Made by a program: the position numbers and the translations under genes | The notes under the pieces: generated by a model | Databases searched by the model: none | Told to the model about the DNA's origin: nothing | What the model saw: the letters and a program-made list of their open reading frames with translations, nothing else | Shown: positions 9,981 to 22,392 of the stretch, piece by piece | Numbering within the stretch: the first letter of the stretch is position 1 | Layout: each line of letters begins with the position of its first letter | DNA from: Timema cristinae | Taxonomy: Eukaryota; Arthropoda; Insecta; Phasmatodea; Timematidae | NCBI GenBank assembly: GCA_039000515.1 | Contig: JBCFYV010000001.1 | Span: 56,095,372-56,159,371, forward strand | Direction of reading: 5' to 3' | DNA length: 64,000 bases

Positions 9981-10828
9981 ACATCCATAGTATTTACACC
10001 CCTGCAGAAAAAACTAGAGCTCCACATCCATAGTATTTACACCACTGCAGAAAAAACTAGAGCTCCACATCCATAGTATTTATACCCCTGCAGAAAAAAC
10101 TAGAGCTCCACATCCATAGTATTTACACCACTGCAGAAAAAACTAGAGCTCCACATCCATAGTATTTACACCACTGCAGAAAAAACTAGAGCTCCACATC
10201 CATAGTATTTACACCCCTGCAGAAAAAACTAGAGCTCCACATCCATAGTATTTACACCACTGCAGAAAAAACTAGAGCTCCACATCCATAGTATTTATAC
10301 CCCTGCAGAAAAAACTAGAGCTCCACATCCATAGTATTTACACCCCTGCAGAAAAAACTAGAGCTCCACATCCATAGTATTTACACCCTGCAGACAAAAC
10401 CAGAGCTCCACATCCATAGTATTTATACCACTGCAGACAAAACTAGAGCTCCACATCCATAGTATTTACACCCCTGCAGAAAAAACTAGAGCTCCACATC
10501 CATAGTATTTACACCACTGCAGACAAAACCAGAGCTCCACATCCATAGTATTTATACCCCTGCAGAAAAAACTAGAGCTCCACATCCATAGTATTTACAC
10601 CCCTGCAGAAAAAACCAGAGCTCCACATCCATAGTATTTACACCCCTGCAGACAAAACCAGAGCTCCACATCCATAGTATTTACACCCCTGCAGACAAAA
10701 CCAGAGCTCCACATCCATAGTATTTACACCCTGCAGACAAAACCAGAGCTCCACATCCATAGTATTTACACCCCTGCAGACAAAACCAGAGCTCCACATC
10801 CATAGTATTTATACCACTGCAGAAAAAA
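9981..10828 (+). repeat. 43-bp minisatellite, ~20 copies
   Basis: Unit begins ACATCCATAGTATTTACACC, then CCTGCAG, an A-run and a GAGCTC-containing end. Copies differ at a few recurring positions (CCCCTG/CCACTG, TTACACC/TTATACC, AGAAAAAACT/AGACAAAACC) and some are one base shorter. The variant types are interspersed, which suggests higher-order or gene-conversion turnover. Confidence 0.97.
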
Positions 10829-11073
10829 GCAGCATTCTACTTTGCACAATTTTTTTTGTTAAAGTCACATTGATAATCTTGTTGACAAATTGAACGTAAT
10901 TATAGATCTCTCATAATTACAGCCGTATTTTCTCTTTGTACTTGAAAGCTATTTTATTTGACTTTTTTCTATGGTTTTTGGAAAACTCGCTAATGGAAAA
11001 ACAATGTTAGCACTAACGGCTTGCTTTGTTATGTTGTTGGCTTAGTATGGGACTCACATATTAACTCTGAACT

Positions 11074-11145
11074 TATTATTATTATTATTATTATTATTAT
11101 TAGCACCGCGTCTTACTACCCATTTGGTTATACGCATAACTCTGT
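11074..11145 (-). repeat. SINE 3'-tail fragment (minus)
   Basis: (ATT)n followed by AGCACCGCGTCTTACTACCC and GGTTATACGC, the reverse of the tail shared by SINE-A and SINE-B. The body is lost or unrecognisable. Confidence 0.75.
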
Positions 11146-11690
11146 ACTTGTTTAAGATACTGAAAGTAATAATTATAATATTAAGTCTATAGCTTTTGAA
11201 GCCAAAAGTATAATATATGCACAGAAAAACTATAATCATTTCTAGAATTCAAAAGGCTGAAAGTTTATATAATTTATAAGAAGACAAATTTAAATATGTT
11301 TTTACAAATATACTTATAAATTGTATACTTACGATAAAACACTCATTTTTGGTAATAAACAATAATTATCACTAAAATACTTTACCCAATGCAACTTTAA
11401 TAATCCCACACAAATACATACTTTCTTGCAATCTCATTCCTAGTTACATTTAGTGTCAAAAGTTTCCATCAGCAAGTGGTATGACATTGAAACTAATTTT
11501 TAAGCAACGCCTGCTAAAATTTTACAGAGAAAATAAGCTTTAAAAAAGTCCGAGTGAACTTGATAAAATTTACATTAAACTACAATGGAACTTTTTTTTG
11601 CGAATGTCATTAGGTTTAGTCGGTTAAATATTTCTGGTCTTCAACTGGTATTGGGGAACTATAACCGTCCACTGAAATTAGAGGATCATT
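11146..11690. other. AT-rich stretch without gene
   Basis: Nothing recognised. Confidence 0.5.
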
Positions 11691-11930
11691 TAGGTACGAT
11701 TACTTCATCCCAATGAGATAACATAGTGATAATGATGATGATGATTTGTCAGTATAAATCTTAAACCTAACTTAAGCCTATTTAACTAGATCATTGCAAC
11801 CGTAAGAACAATCCCCCTTCAAGAAAAATACCTTTGAAGCCACTGGGAATCGAACCATGGACCTCTAGATTAGTAGCCAGGAATGCTTGTTCAATAGGTT
11901 TGGCCATGGAATTAGGGGTACTACACAAAA
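11691..11930 (-). repeat. Degenerate tRNA-related SINE (minus)
   Basis: The minus strand reads a tRNA-like head with box-B-like GGTTCGATTCCC (about 11845-11860) and an upstream region compatible with box A. The body is AT-rich with a (GAT)n patch and no clear tail. The family is uncertain. Confidence 0.4.
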
Positions 11931-12487
11931 GGGCCACCGTATCCTCTGAACTATATAATTGTTACAAACGATCTTATTTTTGCTTTACAATAATAATTAA
12001 TGAGTTCCTCAAAGCCCGAGAAAGATCCACCAATGATGTACAATACTTATTGTAAAATAAAAAGGTATATTTTAACTAGTGGGTCTTTGTAGCGATGGCT
12101 GCAGATTATTGAACTAAAACGTATTTAATTTTTTTTTTGGGAAAGGATCTATATAAAAAGCCCTCACTCAATCTTTGGTTAAAAGTTTACTCGTCAAAGG
12201 CGATCAACTTTACTTAAATATCTAGTTTTCTGTGAGTAATTTGAATAAAAATCAATATTTTCCCACTTCACGCCCCGACGAAAACTTTAAAATTACCCCT
12301 CTCCCAGATCTCTATCTATTCGTTGCACCGAATCACTGAAGTAACGATTGAGCTAATATTATTTTTAAACAATGACAAGTATTTTATTTACCAGTAATAT
12401 ACATTTATATACAAATAATGATTTCCATGGTGATGTAAACATAGATTGATTGTACAGATGAACCACTGCCCACACAGAAGGAAAAGA
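11931..12487. other. Stretch without recognised feature
   Basis: No gene or repeat boundary seen. The last ~80 bases weakly resemble 14040-14117, so family F may start earlier than listed. Confidence 0.4.
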
Positions 12488-12646
12488 TGGAAAATTCACT
12501 ATGAAAATTGGGTTTTAATTTTAGGCCACTATTTTTACCGGCATCCTTATTCCATAATCTTTAATATGAGCATTCGTTTATCAAAATATGTTAAGTAATT
12601 TCCTCGTAATTTCTATTACTGGAAAAGGGCTTATCAAATAAAATAT
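12488..12646 (+). repeat. Family F dispersed repeat, copy 1
   Basis: Shares a series of blocks with 14118-14281, including TATGAAAATTGGGTTTT, CCACTATTTTT/CCTACTATTTTT and TCGTAATTTCTATTACTGGA, then GGGCTTATCAAATAAA. This is the more diverged copy. Confidence 0.75.
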
Positions 12647-12660
12647 ACTAAGATATATGA

Positions 12661-13540
12661 TAGAGAGAGTTATATAATGTGATAGTGAAAATGAGAGTAT
12701 AAGTGCGTGAGTATGTGATTATGTAAGTGTGTGGGTGAATGCATAAATTAGAGTGTGAATGTGAGAAAGTGAGTGTGAGTGTAAAAGTGAGGTGTGAGAA
12801 AGTGAGCGTAAGAGACAGAGAAAGAGCAATTGAGAGAGATCGAGTGAGTGTGAGCGAGTGATAATGGGAGTATGTGTATGTGTTAAATAGAGAAATACTG
12901 GGAGAAAAGAAAAAGTGTGTGTGTGTGTGTGTGTGTGTGTAGGAGGAGAGGAAGTGTGTGTGAGAGAAAGTGAGAGAGAGAAACAGAATATCTAAGGAAG
13001 AATGCGTGATAAAGTGTGTGAGTGTGTGTGTGTGTGTGTGTGTGTAAGAGAAAGAGAGAGTGTAAAATTTTTGAAGTGATAGTGTGTGAAAGAGAGAGAA
13101 AATGTGAGGGTGTGTGAGAGAAAGTTGGAGAGAGAAAGTAAGAGAGGGAGAGATTAGCTTAGAGAGAGAAAATTAGATTATGAGAGTTAAAGAATGAGTT
13201 AAAGAAAAACATTAAGAGTGTGAGTTTGAGAAAGAGTGATTTTGATATAGAGAGAGCGTTCAAGAGATAGACCTTTCAAGATAGAGAGCGTTTGAGAGAG
13301 AGCTTAAGAACGACAATATAATAAAGATAATGTGAGAGAAATTGTGTGATAAAAAGAGTATGTGAGGGTAGACAGTATGAGAGAGTGAGGGATAAAGTGG
13401 GAGAGAGAGAGTTTTATAGTGTGTGTTTGTGTATTTGTTTGTGAGGGAATAGAGAGTGAGAAAGTGTGAGAGAGCCTGAAAAAGTGGGTGAGAGTTTGAA
13501 AGAGTCTGATAGAAAGAGTGAATGCGAATGTATAGATGTG
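12661..13540 (+). repeat. Purine/GT-rich low-complexity tract
   Basis: Almost entirely GAGA, GTGT and GTGA runs, including (GT)13 at 12915-12940 and a further GT run near 13016-13045. The minus strand therefore gives serine/leucine/histidine-rich open frames (13260-13573) that are compositional artefacts. Confidence 0.9.
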
Positions 13541-14117
13541 GCATTCAAACATTAAAGTACTTTTAAATATCATATCCTCAAAAGTAAGCGGTAGAATGAA
13601 AACGTTGTTTAACTAATGTATTTGTATTGTGTTACTATTTGCTACAATGAACATCAAAACCCATTATTTGAAGGAAAATTAACACCAAAACTCAAACTTA
13701 GATAGTTAAAATGGCTATTCTTTAATACTATTCATGACAATTTTATATGTTTTAGCTTATAATACATGCCTAAACATATTTAAACATCATTTTATCATTC
13801 GCGAAACAAAACGAAAACAATATTTTCACGAATTTAACTTAACCTCCTAAATGTTGAACTATGCTCAATATTATTTATTTAAATGCAAATTAATTATAAC
13901 ATTCCAATAAAAAAAACTAATGTTTCACCAGTTTAGGAAACACAATTTAGATGTGTTATGACCAGCATCCAAAGAGAAATATTCATCCAAAGAGAAAATT
14001 GTGATGTGTTTGGACCAACAAATAAAGATTGAATTATTATTTTTTAGCTAAAGAGATATATTTTATTTAGATATTTACAGCCATGTAGCAAAATCTTTTG
14101 CCATGGTGTTCAAACAA
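13541..14117. other. AT-rich stretch without gene
   Basis: Only a short local duplication of ATCCAAAGAGAAA is seen (about 13968-13998). Confidence 0.5.
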
Positions 14118-14281
14118 AAAATGAAAAACTGAAAATTCTTTATGAAAATTGGGTTTTCATGGAAACCTACTATTTTTCCCCATATCCTGAACTCATAATC
14201 GTTAAAATAAGTGTTCATTTGCAAAATCTGTTCAGTCATTTTCTCGTAATTTCTATTACTGGAAACGGGCTTATCAAATAA
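14118..14281 (+). repeat. Family F repeat, copy 2 (left arm of inverted repeat)
   Basis: Homologous to 12488-12646 in direct orientation and to 14398-14553 as reverse complement. The 14200-14281 part is nearly identical to its partner arm. Confidence 0.9.
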
Positions 14282-14397
14282 ATAAATATATATATATATA
14301 TTTATATATATATATATATTTTATATATATATATATATATATTTAATATATATATATATATTTATATATATATATATATTATATATATATATATATT
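14282..14397. repeat. (TA)n core of inverted repeat
   Basis: About 115 bases of TATATA runs with occasional TTT/AAA interruptions; itself nearly self-complementary. Confidence 0.95.
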
Positions 14398-14553
14398 TGA
14401 TAAGCCCGTTTCCAGTAATAGAAATTACGATAAAATAGCCCGTTTCCGTAATAGAAATTACGAGAAAATGACTGAACAGATTTTGCAAATGAACACTTAT
14501 TTTAACGATTATGAGTTCAGGATATGGGAAAAATAGTAGTTTTCCATAAAATA
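14398..14553 (-). repeat. Family F repeat, copy 3 (right arm of inverted repeat)
   Basis: Reverse complement of copy 2. It carries a local duplication of about 30 bases (GCCCGTTTCC..GTAATAGAAATTACGA occurs twice, near 14405 and 14438) absent from the left arm. Confidence 0.9.
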
Positions 14554-15363
14554 AAATACGTTTATACTTACTTTAAGCAAATACCATTTTTTATAAACTG
14601 ATAAAAAATCTTAAATTTTTAATGTTTAAACATTTATTTGGTCACAGAGCTTATCAAAAATAATTTACAAATTTTTTGTAGATAAAGATAATCTTTATAT
14701 CACATAGGAACGTTAATACAAACACAACAACTATTCCTGAAATGGAAAAGAAATAACATTTTTAAATTATTGCATTTATTTTAAGAATGTTCAAATTATT
14801 ATCTTTATTTATACAAACAGATATTTTTTGTCAGAAAAACTCTTGAACATATTTTATAGAAACCACATTGAGATTGATAAAAATTTAATGGATGTCATTA
14901 ACAAATATTCATTTTGTGATTTTGTGACCAACCCCTGGACCGCATGATCTAGGTACAACATCTGGATCTACAAACCGCCTCAGCCTGGCGAAGTGTTTCT
15001 AGATGTAGGGATTACTAAAGAATGATACTATTACTGCATCGGTGATTTCAGGCCCATTCGATATTGACAGGTTGTACAAACACTAAGTTGCCTTCGTTCC
15101 TACACGGCCATAAACAGGTCGTCTCCTTAAAATTATGGCCTGAGTCGGGTGCTCTGCTATTCCCCAAACTCTCCTGCGTCAAACGACTGTGCGTGAACCA
15201 CTGACCCTCCAAGTGACGCCGCGCCACGCTAAGCTACCGTGGTTTGGAGGTGATGTCACTATATCGCGAACTAAAAGTAAATCAGCACCACAAGCAAACG
15301 GTACAAGTTAAATATATGTTCAATAAAAAAAATCGCCTAAACAGGCTGTCCTAAGCTATGAAA
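14554..15363. other. Stretch without recognised gene
   Basis: AT-rich to 14930, then a GC-richer patch (14935-15250) that I could not assign to any repeat or gene. Confidence 0.4.
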
Positions 15364-15790
15364 GACGAACCTGTATAGCTCAGTGGTAGAGAATTGGCAC
15401 AATGACTGAAGTTACAGGGTTCGATGCTTGTACCCAAATGTGATTTTTAAATATATTTTGAAATTTGACAAAATTAAAACACGATTACTTAAATATAAAT
15501 GATAGAAATTTTTTAATGTGACAAACTTTTAGTGGAATTCAGAGTGTTAATTTGTTATAGTTATTATTTAAATTAGTCTACAAGGATTTTGGAGACATTG
15601 TATCCTTGTGAGGGCAATTGAGGGGATATTTGAAAGAGAAAGTTGCGGCTCGGTCTAGAAAGCTGAGATTAACGGCCATAGGGTTTTTGTGCTGACCACA
15701 TGACACCCTCTATCCTTAAATTAGGAACTATTTTGCCAATATGCTGTGGTCGCTCGGTCAGTATCGCTCACTTGTGGGTTTATCGCATTA
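15364..15790 (+). repeat. SINE-C copy 1 (tRNA-headed)
   Basis: The head has TAGCTCAGTGGTAGAG (box A) and CAGGGTTCGATGCTTGTACC (box B). The distal body, after an AT-rich section that may be an insertion, has CGGCTCGGTCTAGAAAGCTG, GTGCTGACCAC, ACTATTTTGCCAA and CGCTCGGTCAG. The same body blocks occur in order at 22540-22665. Confidence 0.65.
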
Positions 15791-16751
15791 AGGTTTGTTT
15801 AAAGCGTTTTATAAAACTAAATAAATAGTAACAAAATAATTTTAAATGTAAATATTAAATCTTATTTGAATACTATAGTGCCTTTTTCCAGAAACAGTCC
15901 CGTTTGGACATAATTATTTTCAGGACAAATAAGAGGATTGAATCCTAAGAGGAAATTAAAATTCATAAATAATGTATAGCAAGTCAGAATATCACTTCCA
16001 TATGGCACGTTCCCGAATGGTATTGCTAAAGTATCATCATAATTTCTATCTTTCTCAAATTCTTCCTTCTCTTTTTCATTTTGTTTCATTCATGTTATTT
16101 TATTATTTTCTGGCATCTCACCAATTAATATGCTCACTTTTGTGATCTTATGATCTTTCTCTTATTTGTTTCTTAGCTTAAATCATCCCCGATTACTCTA
16201 ACGTTCTAATTTATTCACCAGAATCTTCCATTTTCAATTAGTCTCCTTTTATATTCCTGAAATATTGTCTTTACTCGTGGATTGTGAGATTTAATTTATT
16301 TGTTTTTTCCTCGCTTCCTACTACAAGTCTAAGCTATACATATTTAATCGCACTAATGTTCTAAGGCCAAGAAAGGTATAACTTAAAGGTCCTGTGCCCG
16401 CACTTGCGTGGAGAGGTGGGAAAATTATTATATAAATTCTACCCTCAGTACACTCAAATATGATTCGAAAATCAAAATTTTCCCTTCACGGAAAACCAGA
16501 TCTGAGAGCCTTAAATTATAGTAAACATTTGTAAAACCAAGCAAATATTTCATTATTTCGTGATTATGGTGATGGTTGGTAGGCCTACTACTTTGTATAT
16601 ATAATTGTAGAATAAATTAAGTAAGCAGTGTATCCCGGATACCAAATAAGAAATGGGAAAGAGAGGGGGCTAAATGGCGAGTAAATATAATTGTTCAACC
16701 TTTGACTCATGTCGAAGACACAGCTAAATATAAAATAAACATGTGTATATA
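15791..16751. other. AT-rich stretch without gene
   Basis: The minus frame 15862-16089 has no family I recognise. Confidence 0.45.
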
Positions 16752-16753
16752 TA

Positions 16754-16987
16754 CAGTAACCCCATGGCTTCTTTGATGCTGACTGACGGCTCACAGCTGA
16801 CAACTGACGGCATTGAAAAGCTACCAGGCCAAATTATGTATCCCTACGCTGAACCATATGATCTGTAAAACATGTATTTAGCAGCTGTCACTTCTGACAG
16901 TCAAAATTTAGGTATATACCTAAATATTGACTTTCAGAAGTCAGCTGTTAGCTGTCAGTCAGCACCAAAGAAGCCATGGGGCTACTG
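16754..16987. mobile_element. Tc1/mariner-like MITE, copy 1
   Basis: Ends in ~45-bp inverted repeats beginning CAGTAACCCCATGGCTTCTT and ending GAAGCCATGGGGCTACTG. TA is on both sides (16752-16753, 16988-16989). 234 bp, non-coding. A second copy in the opposite internal orientation lies at 45429-45640. Confidence 0.93.
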
Positions 16988-16989
16988 TA

Positions 16990-18400
16990 CCTTGGTGTAT
17001 GTGGCGTACATGGGAGTATATTCAAATAATTATCTTTAATTTTACGACTTATCTTTAATTAACTTGCTTTTTTCGGGTTAACATTTGTCCTCGTTATCTA
17101 CCTATTAGTTGTAACTTATTTTCTTATATTATTAAAAAAATATTTATCTATCTATTTTACCGCTCTTATCCTGACATTCTTTTGTTTTTTAGATTTCCTC
17201 TTATTCTCTTTCTTTTCTCCTCCATTTATCCTCTCCTTACTCTTTTTTTCAGTTCTTAAATCCTCTCATTTGTCTTTTTTTCTCTTGTTGACCCCATCCC
17301 TCTCCGACTATCGGCACATCTCTCTTTCAAAGCCTTCAGTCCCTTTCCATGGCTTGAGGCGACTTGATTGGATTGTGAATAATTAATGGAATGAAAAACC
17401 TTCCGTAGTTCGAATGGACTTCTTGCTCGGTCTACTCGAACCTTCCTTCCATTTGTCTGGGCGACACGCTCTTTTTTTTTTTTTTTAGTTAACTTTTCTC
17501 TGTAAGGGATGGCTTTCGAATGAACCGGCTACCCGTCTAGTTCATTACTGATTATTTGTTTCGCCGTTCTGGCTAATTGAATACGATTTTAGAAACAAGT
17601 TTTCGTTGGAAATGATATATATTTTATAAAAAAAAAATTATATCTACACGTATTCAAATTTATGTTTTAAGGTGTACAACAGCATAAATCGTACAGACAG
17701 TTGTGGATTACATGGTATTATATCATTTTAAACCATCTTTTGATAAAATGTCATATTTATTCACATTGTGTTAGGTGGAACCTGAATTTTATTACAAATG
17801 GATTGATTTGAAATCTAGAAACCGCTACTAGATTTACTTTAACGTATTCATACTTAAAGTAATGTGATCAACAAATGTAACCTTTAATAGCTATTATAAA
17901 TATCTAAAAAATAACACTAATAACATGGTAAACTGGAATAAATATTGACAGCAAAAATATATATTTGCGTATTTTTAAAAAATAATTCTCCAAATGTCCA
18001 TTCCTCTAATTAAACAAATGTGGTAAGGATGAGGAAAGTATATTTTAGAGGATATACGGTCATGTGAATGGAGTATTAGTGGGAAATAATTTAGGAATAA
18101 ACAACCTAGTAGATTCACCAGGATTCGAACCTCTCAAATTCCTTTCTTCTGAAAAACAAACTATACGAGAATTACGTTATTTTATTTGCCCAGGGTTCAA
18201 GGCTTGACCAAAATAAAAAGATAAACGTGTAGTACTAAATATAGTATATGGTTTATCAAGTTCAAGTAATGTAACATATTATTACGTAATTTTAAAGAGC
18301 CTTTTGATAAAGTTTCCCAATAAATTGCGAGATGAAAGTTTAAAGTATTTATATTCATTATCTCAAATTGTTATATTTTTACAAACAATTAACTTATTGA
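16990..18400. other. AT-rich stretch without gene
   Basis: Pyrimidine-rich 17160-17490 ends in a ~15-base T run near 17471-17486. A box-B-like GGATTCGAACCTC at 18121-18133 might be an old SINE remnant. No coding region recognised. Confidence 0.4.
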
Positions 18401-18487
18401 ATTATTATTATTATTATTATTATTATTTTATTACTATTATTACTATTATTATTATTATTATTATTATTATATTATTATTATTATTGT
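18401..18487. repeat. (TTA)n microsatellite
   Basis: Tandem TTA triplets with a few interruptions; possibly the leftover tail of a minus-strand SINE, but no SINE body is visible next to it. Confidence 0.95.
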
Positions 18488-19121
18488 ATTTTAAATCAAT
18501 TATATTGTTAACCAACCCCCAAGTTGTATTTAGGTTTGTGTTTTAGCACTTCCTAGCCACCGAATGTATATTTATGTTTGTAATAATTCTCTCATTGCTA
18601 CCCTTGGCTTGGCACTGAAATCAACCCCTTGTATATTTACAACTTATTAGAGGTTTTCTACGAGAGCTTCGTGCAGACCAGCTTTAAAATCACATCTTGC
18701 AAAAAGTGCACTCAACAACTGAAACAACGTCATCTCCAACAAGTGAGGATACCATAAGATAAGTAAATACTCTTTAATGTCCTCACTAAGCCACGTATCC
18801 TTATAGACCTTAAATCCATATAGTGTTTATCTCTGTTAACACGTTCTGTATTCTTTATTACGTATTATAAAGTATCCCAAATGGAAAGTGTAATATTTTG
18901 TCCACTCAAATGCATCTAAGCTAAATAATTTTTAGCAATTTCCATAAATACAATCAATATTTTCATAATTGTAATATTTGGTTAGTGTTTTTATTTGAAA
19001 TAACGATGGACTCAATTATAAAAGTTGTATAAATTACTGTTTTTTTATATAAATAAAAATACGAAATCTATGGCAAAATTGTATCTGTTTCGTTTAGTAT
19101 CATTGGTAATTTAGTGACACA
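18488..19121. other. AT-rich stretch without gene
   Basis: Nothing recognised. Confidence 0.5.
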
Positions 19122-19357
19122 TTGTCCAAGGCCCTTCTCTCACAGTAGACTAGACTCCCGATGACGGGCAGACTGAAGTTTGGATCTCGGTCGGGTGTAA
19201 TGAGATCTTTTTTCCAAAATGGTTTTCCACTTTACCTCCACGCAAAATACGAGTACACGTCCTTTAAGTATAACCATCCTCACACCTAAAGCCATTGGTT
19301 TAATTAGTACATAAACGGAAAACCAGAGAGGATAGTAAGATGCTGTGATAAAAAAAA
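19122..19357 (+). repeat. Old SINE-B copy (plus)
   Basis: Contains TTTGGATCTCGGTCGGGTG (box-B region), AAAATGGTTTTCCACTT, CTCCACGCAAAATACG and a degenerate tail (GAGGATAGTAAGATGCTGTG) with an A-rich end. Confidence 0.7.
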
Positions 19358-20089
19358 CTTCCATTGAGTAATTCGGACCAGGGGATTCTGGATTGGGACT
19401 TTGTGGACAGATCAAACTATTAAGCTGGAATCATCTTACGGATACGGAGCATGTAGATGGGGCTTAATGCTAAAAGATCAAGAAAGAGAAGAGGAGAATT
19501 TTGCCTTATATTACCAACGTTATAGCTTTCACAGACGCTTTACCAATAGTGGATCTGCTAGCGCCATGAACCATACCCATAATAAAATTCTGAACCACTC
19601 TATTTTAACACCATCTTTCTCGAAAGGGGAAGATTGAATTTATATCCAAACTTATTTTTTATCATGTTTGTGTTAAACCTACTGATTTATTTAAGCGACA
19701 GGGATGAAGGAGGTTTCCTTCTATAGGAATTTAACCCATAAACTATAGACGAGACGAGAATATCACATTGATAACTATTAAGTAGCATCAGTTTACCTTG
19801 ATGAGACTTGACCCTTGACCCTCCCCTAAATTGGCAATACTGACGTTTATATCTTAAGCTCTGGCAATGACAACTACAACATTTTATCCGCAATACGGGT
19901 GGTATTTATTATCAAGTCAATTAACATATTACTATGACGCACATTGTATAATGACAATACATACAATTTATTAGCATTTTCTATTGAATGAAGAAAAACA
20001 TAAAAGCTCATATATTTAATAAATTTCTTGCATTATTAACACTCAAATAATCTTAACATGTTAAATGTGTCATGCCTATTACTTTCTCT
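19358..20089. other. Stretch without recognised gene
   Basis: Short open frames 19401-19637 and 19687-19893 have no recognisable family or splice context. Confidence 0.4.
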
Positions 20090-20760
20090 TGACACTTTGT
20101 AGAGAAAGTATTGTGATCGTTAAAAAATCTAACTCAAGATTTTGATAAATGTTGACATTTCATGACCCCCTAAAAAAAGTGTTTTTTGCAAAGGTGTATG
20201 TCTGCCTGTCTGTCTGTATCTAGGACTAGAGCTGACACTATTTTACCAATTGGACACAAACTTGATATCTGGGCTTTTCATAAGGTCCCCTGAGGAGTTT
20301 TTGAAATTAGATAGCCAACCCTAAATTTAAGGGTACTGAAGGGGAAAATGGGAAAAAAAATCAATTTTCCCTGAATTCGATATAATAATTTTGGTGAAAT
20401 TTTATATCTAGACATTGTTTATCATTATTAACAAGATGGAAATTCTCATTTTCTTACAAAAATGACTTTTAGGGTACCAAAAATCCGGAAAAATTTACAA
20501 TTTTTATTATTTCTCCTCAATTGTTTGAGATACGAAATATATTATCATTGTAAAGTTGGAGTAGGCCTATTATTAAAGATAACACTCTATTATTTGAAAT
20601 ATATTTTGATAAAATCGATAATTTCCGAAATTTAAGCATTTTATATATATATATTTTTTAACTCAGGTCTTTGAAAATGAATTTGATTCTTATGCTCTTT
20701 GGTGGACAAAGATGTTTCTCTTTTTTCATTTTTTCTGTAACAGTGTTCCTAGCTCCTAAT
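20090..20760 (+). repeat. Family E dispersed repeat, copy 1
   Basis: Begins with GTAGAGAAAGTATTGTGATC and continues through TGTCTGCCTGTCTGTCTG, CCCCTGAGGAGTTTTTG, AACCCTAAATTTAAGGGTA and TGTTTATCATTATTAACAAG to GGTGGACAAAGATGTTTCTC. The same ordered blocks occur at 61085-61369 (minus) and 62700-64000 (plus). No coding capacity is evident. The right end is not defined. Confidence 0.8.
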
Positions 20761-20879
20761 GCCATAGAGAAAGTAACAGTGTATATTATTTCAGTTATGA
20801 TCTTTGGTGTAGTGTTTCTACAACAATGTATAGAACTATTATTTCGTTTCACAAATCTTACGAGTTTTTAGTAAATGTC

Positions 20880-22055
20880 TATTTTAAGATAAAAGATGGA
20901 GAAAGTCTTTTCTGTGCACTGTACCATTTATTTTTATTTATGTTTTACTATTCTTTGTTCATTCTGTACAAAATATCAAGACCATGACAAATTTGAATAC
21001 ACAAGTCAGTGAGTAGATACAGCTCATTTAAATTTCAGGCATACGTCTGCGCGTCTTACTACGCGCTTCCAGGCTATCCGCAAAATTAATATTAATGTTA
21101 GTCAAACTATAAATAACAAAACACAGCATAGTACTCTACACACACACACACTTACAGGCATACACACGCTCTCTAAATAAATGGAGTTAAGGTATTCTCA
21201 TTAATTCACAGAAGAAAATGCCTCTACTGCAAGTATACCGCACTGAGACGGCACCTTCTAAATAATTAAATTAAATTATTTACATGAATCTTTTACAGTT
21301 TCCCCAGTTCTCCTTTTCTCATCACTCCCTCCTCTAACCCTCCACATACCCAACATAAACATTATTAGAACAATGCAAAAACGAACTAAGATTACCTTAA
21401 GAACTTTTTTTTAAAAATTAAATGAGATTCTTTATATTGTACAAAATTGTTCACGCTCTTCAATAGCAATACTATTAAATACCTTATTATTTTACTAATA
21501 TCTCCTCCCAGATCTAAATATCGTATTATTTACATTTATAATAAAGTTATAATCTTGATTATAAATCAAAATATTTAGAAACTCAATTTTAATGGAACAC
21601 TTGGTTGTTTTACTTAAGGTAAACAAAACCAGAGAGTGGATCCCTTTTAGTTATTTAGTGTTCATCTCATAAAAAGGATACTAGATGTTTAAAGTGTTTT
21701 GTTATAAATTCATAAAGCGTCTTAATGAACGGTCTTGGAAACCACTTCAATGGTCGCATGGTGAAAGGCAGGTTTTATCAGTCTTTTTGAATCCAAGCTT
21801 CACTTGAAAATTAAGAGTAATTAGTAAACCCCAATATCGTTAAAAAAACACTTTTATGTAAAAAAAGATATAAATTTATTTTTTAATATATATATGTTAT
21901 GACAAGAATTTTGTAAAGTGTTACTAAGGTTTATACAAGTTTCATAAATATCTATTCTAGGCCTATAATGTTATTGCTAAACATTTTATGGAACACCACA
22001 AATTTCATGAAAAATATTATTAAACGTCTAGGAATGTATTTATTTTATTTGTTTA
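20880..22055. other. AT-rich stretch without gene
   Basis: A weak reversed SINE-tail echo (CGCGTCTTACTACGCG) near 21052-21067 and a short (CA)n at about 21138-21150. Otherwise nothing. Confidence 0.4.
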
Positions 22056-22100
22056 GCTCCATACCTTACTACCCGTTCGAGTTATACACGTCTTTGAATG
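22056..22100 (-). repeat. SINE 3'-tail fragment (minus)
   Basis: AGCTCCATACCTTACTACCC then GTTCGAGTTATACACG: the reversed shared SINE tail with mutations. Confidence 0.6.
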
Positions 22101-22392
22101 TTTAGTTAAAATATGTGCACTCCGCTTACAGTGAAAGGTACCAGTCCCTTATGGCCTTTCATTATGCCAGAGTGTAAACTGTCAGGGTTGTTAACGTTGT
22201 GTACATATGAGAGAAGAACGAGTTAGTTTGCTACTACAGAAATGTTTCTGATCAACTACTAGTCAATTCATGTTGTTTCGACTGCCGTCATTGTTGAGGA
22301 ACTATTCTTACACAGATATATAGATGCACACTTCATAACAGTTTTTATTGCTTCATTGGCCAAGCTAATAAACAAATACAAACTTATCTAGA

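Noticed and set aside
9981..10828. CRISPR-like regular array
   Set aside because: The whole 43-bp unit repeats with no unique spacers, and the genome is eukaryotic.
13260..13573. Minus-strand Ser/Leu/His-rich frames
   Set aside because: Direct product of the GAGA/GTGT low-complexity tract.
15364..15435. Possible tRNA gene (TAGCTCAGTGGTAGAG ... GGTTCGAT)
   Set aside because: The acceptor ends do not pair and the body continues into a repeat also found at 22393; it is a SINE head.
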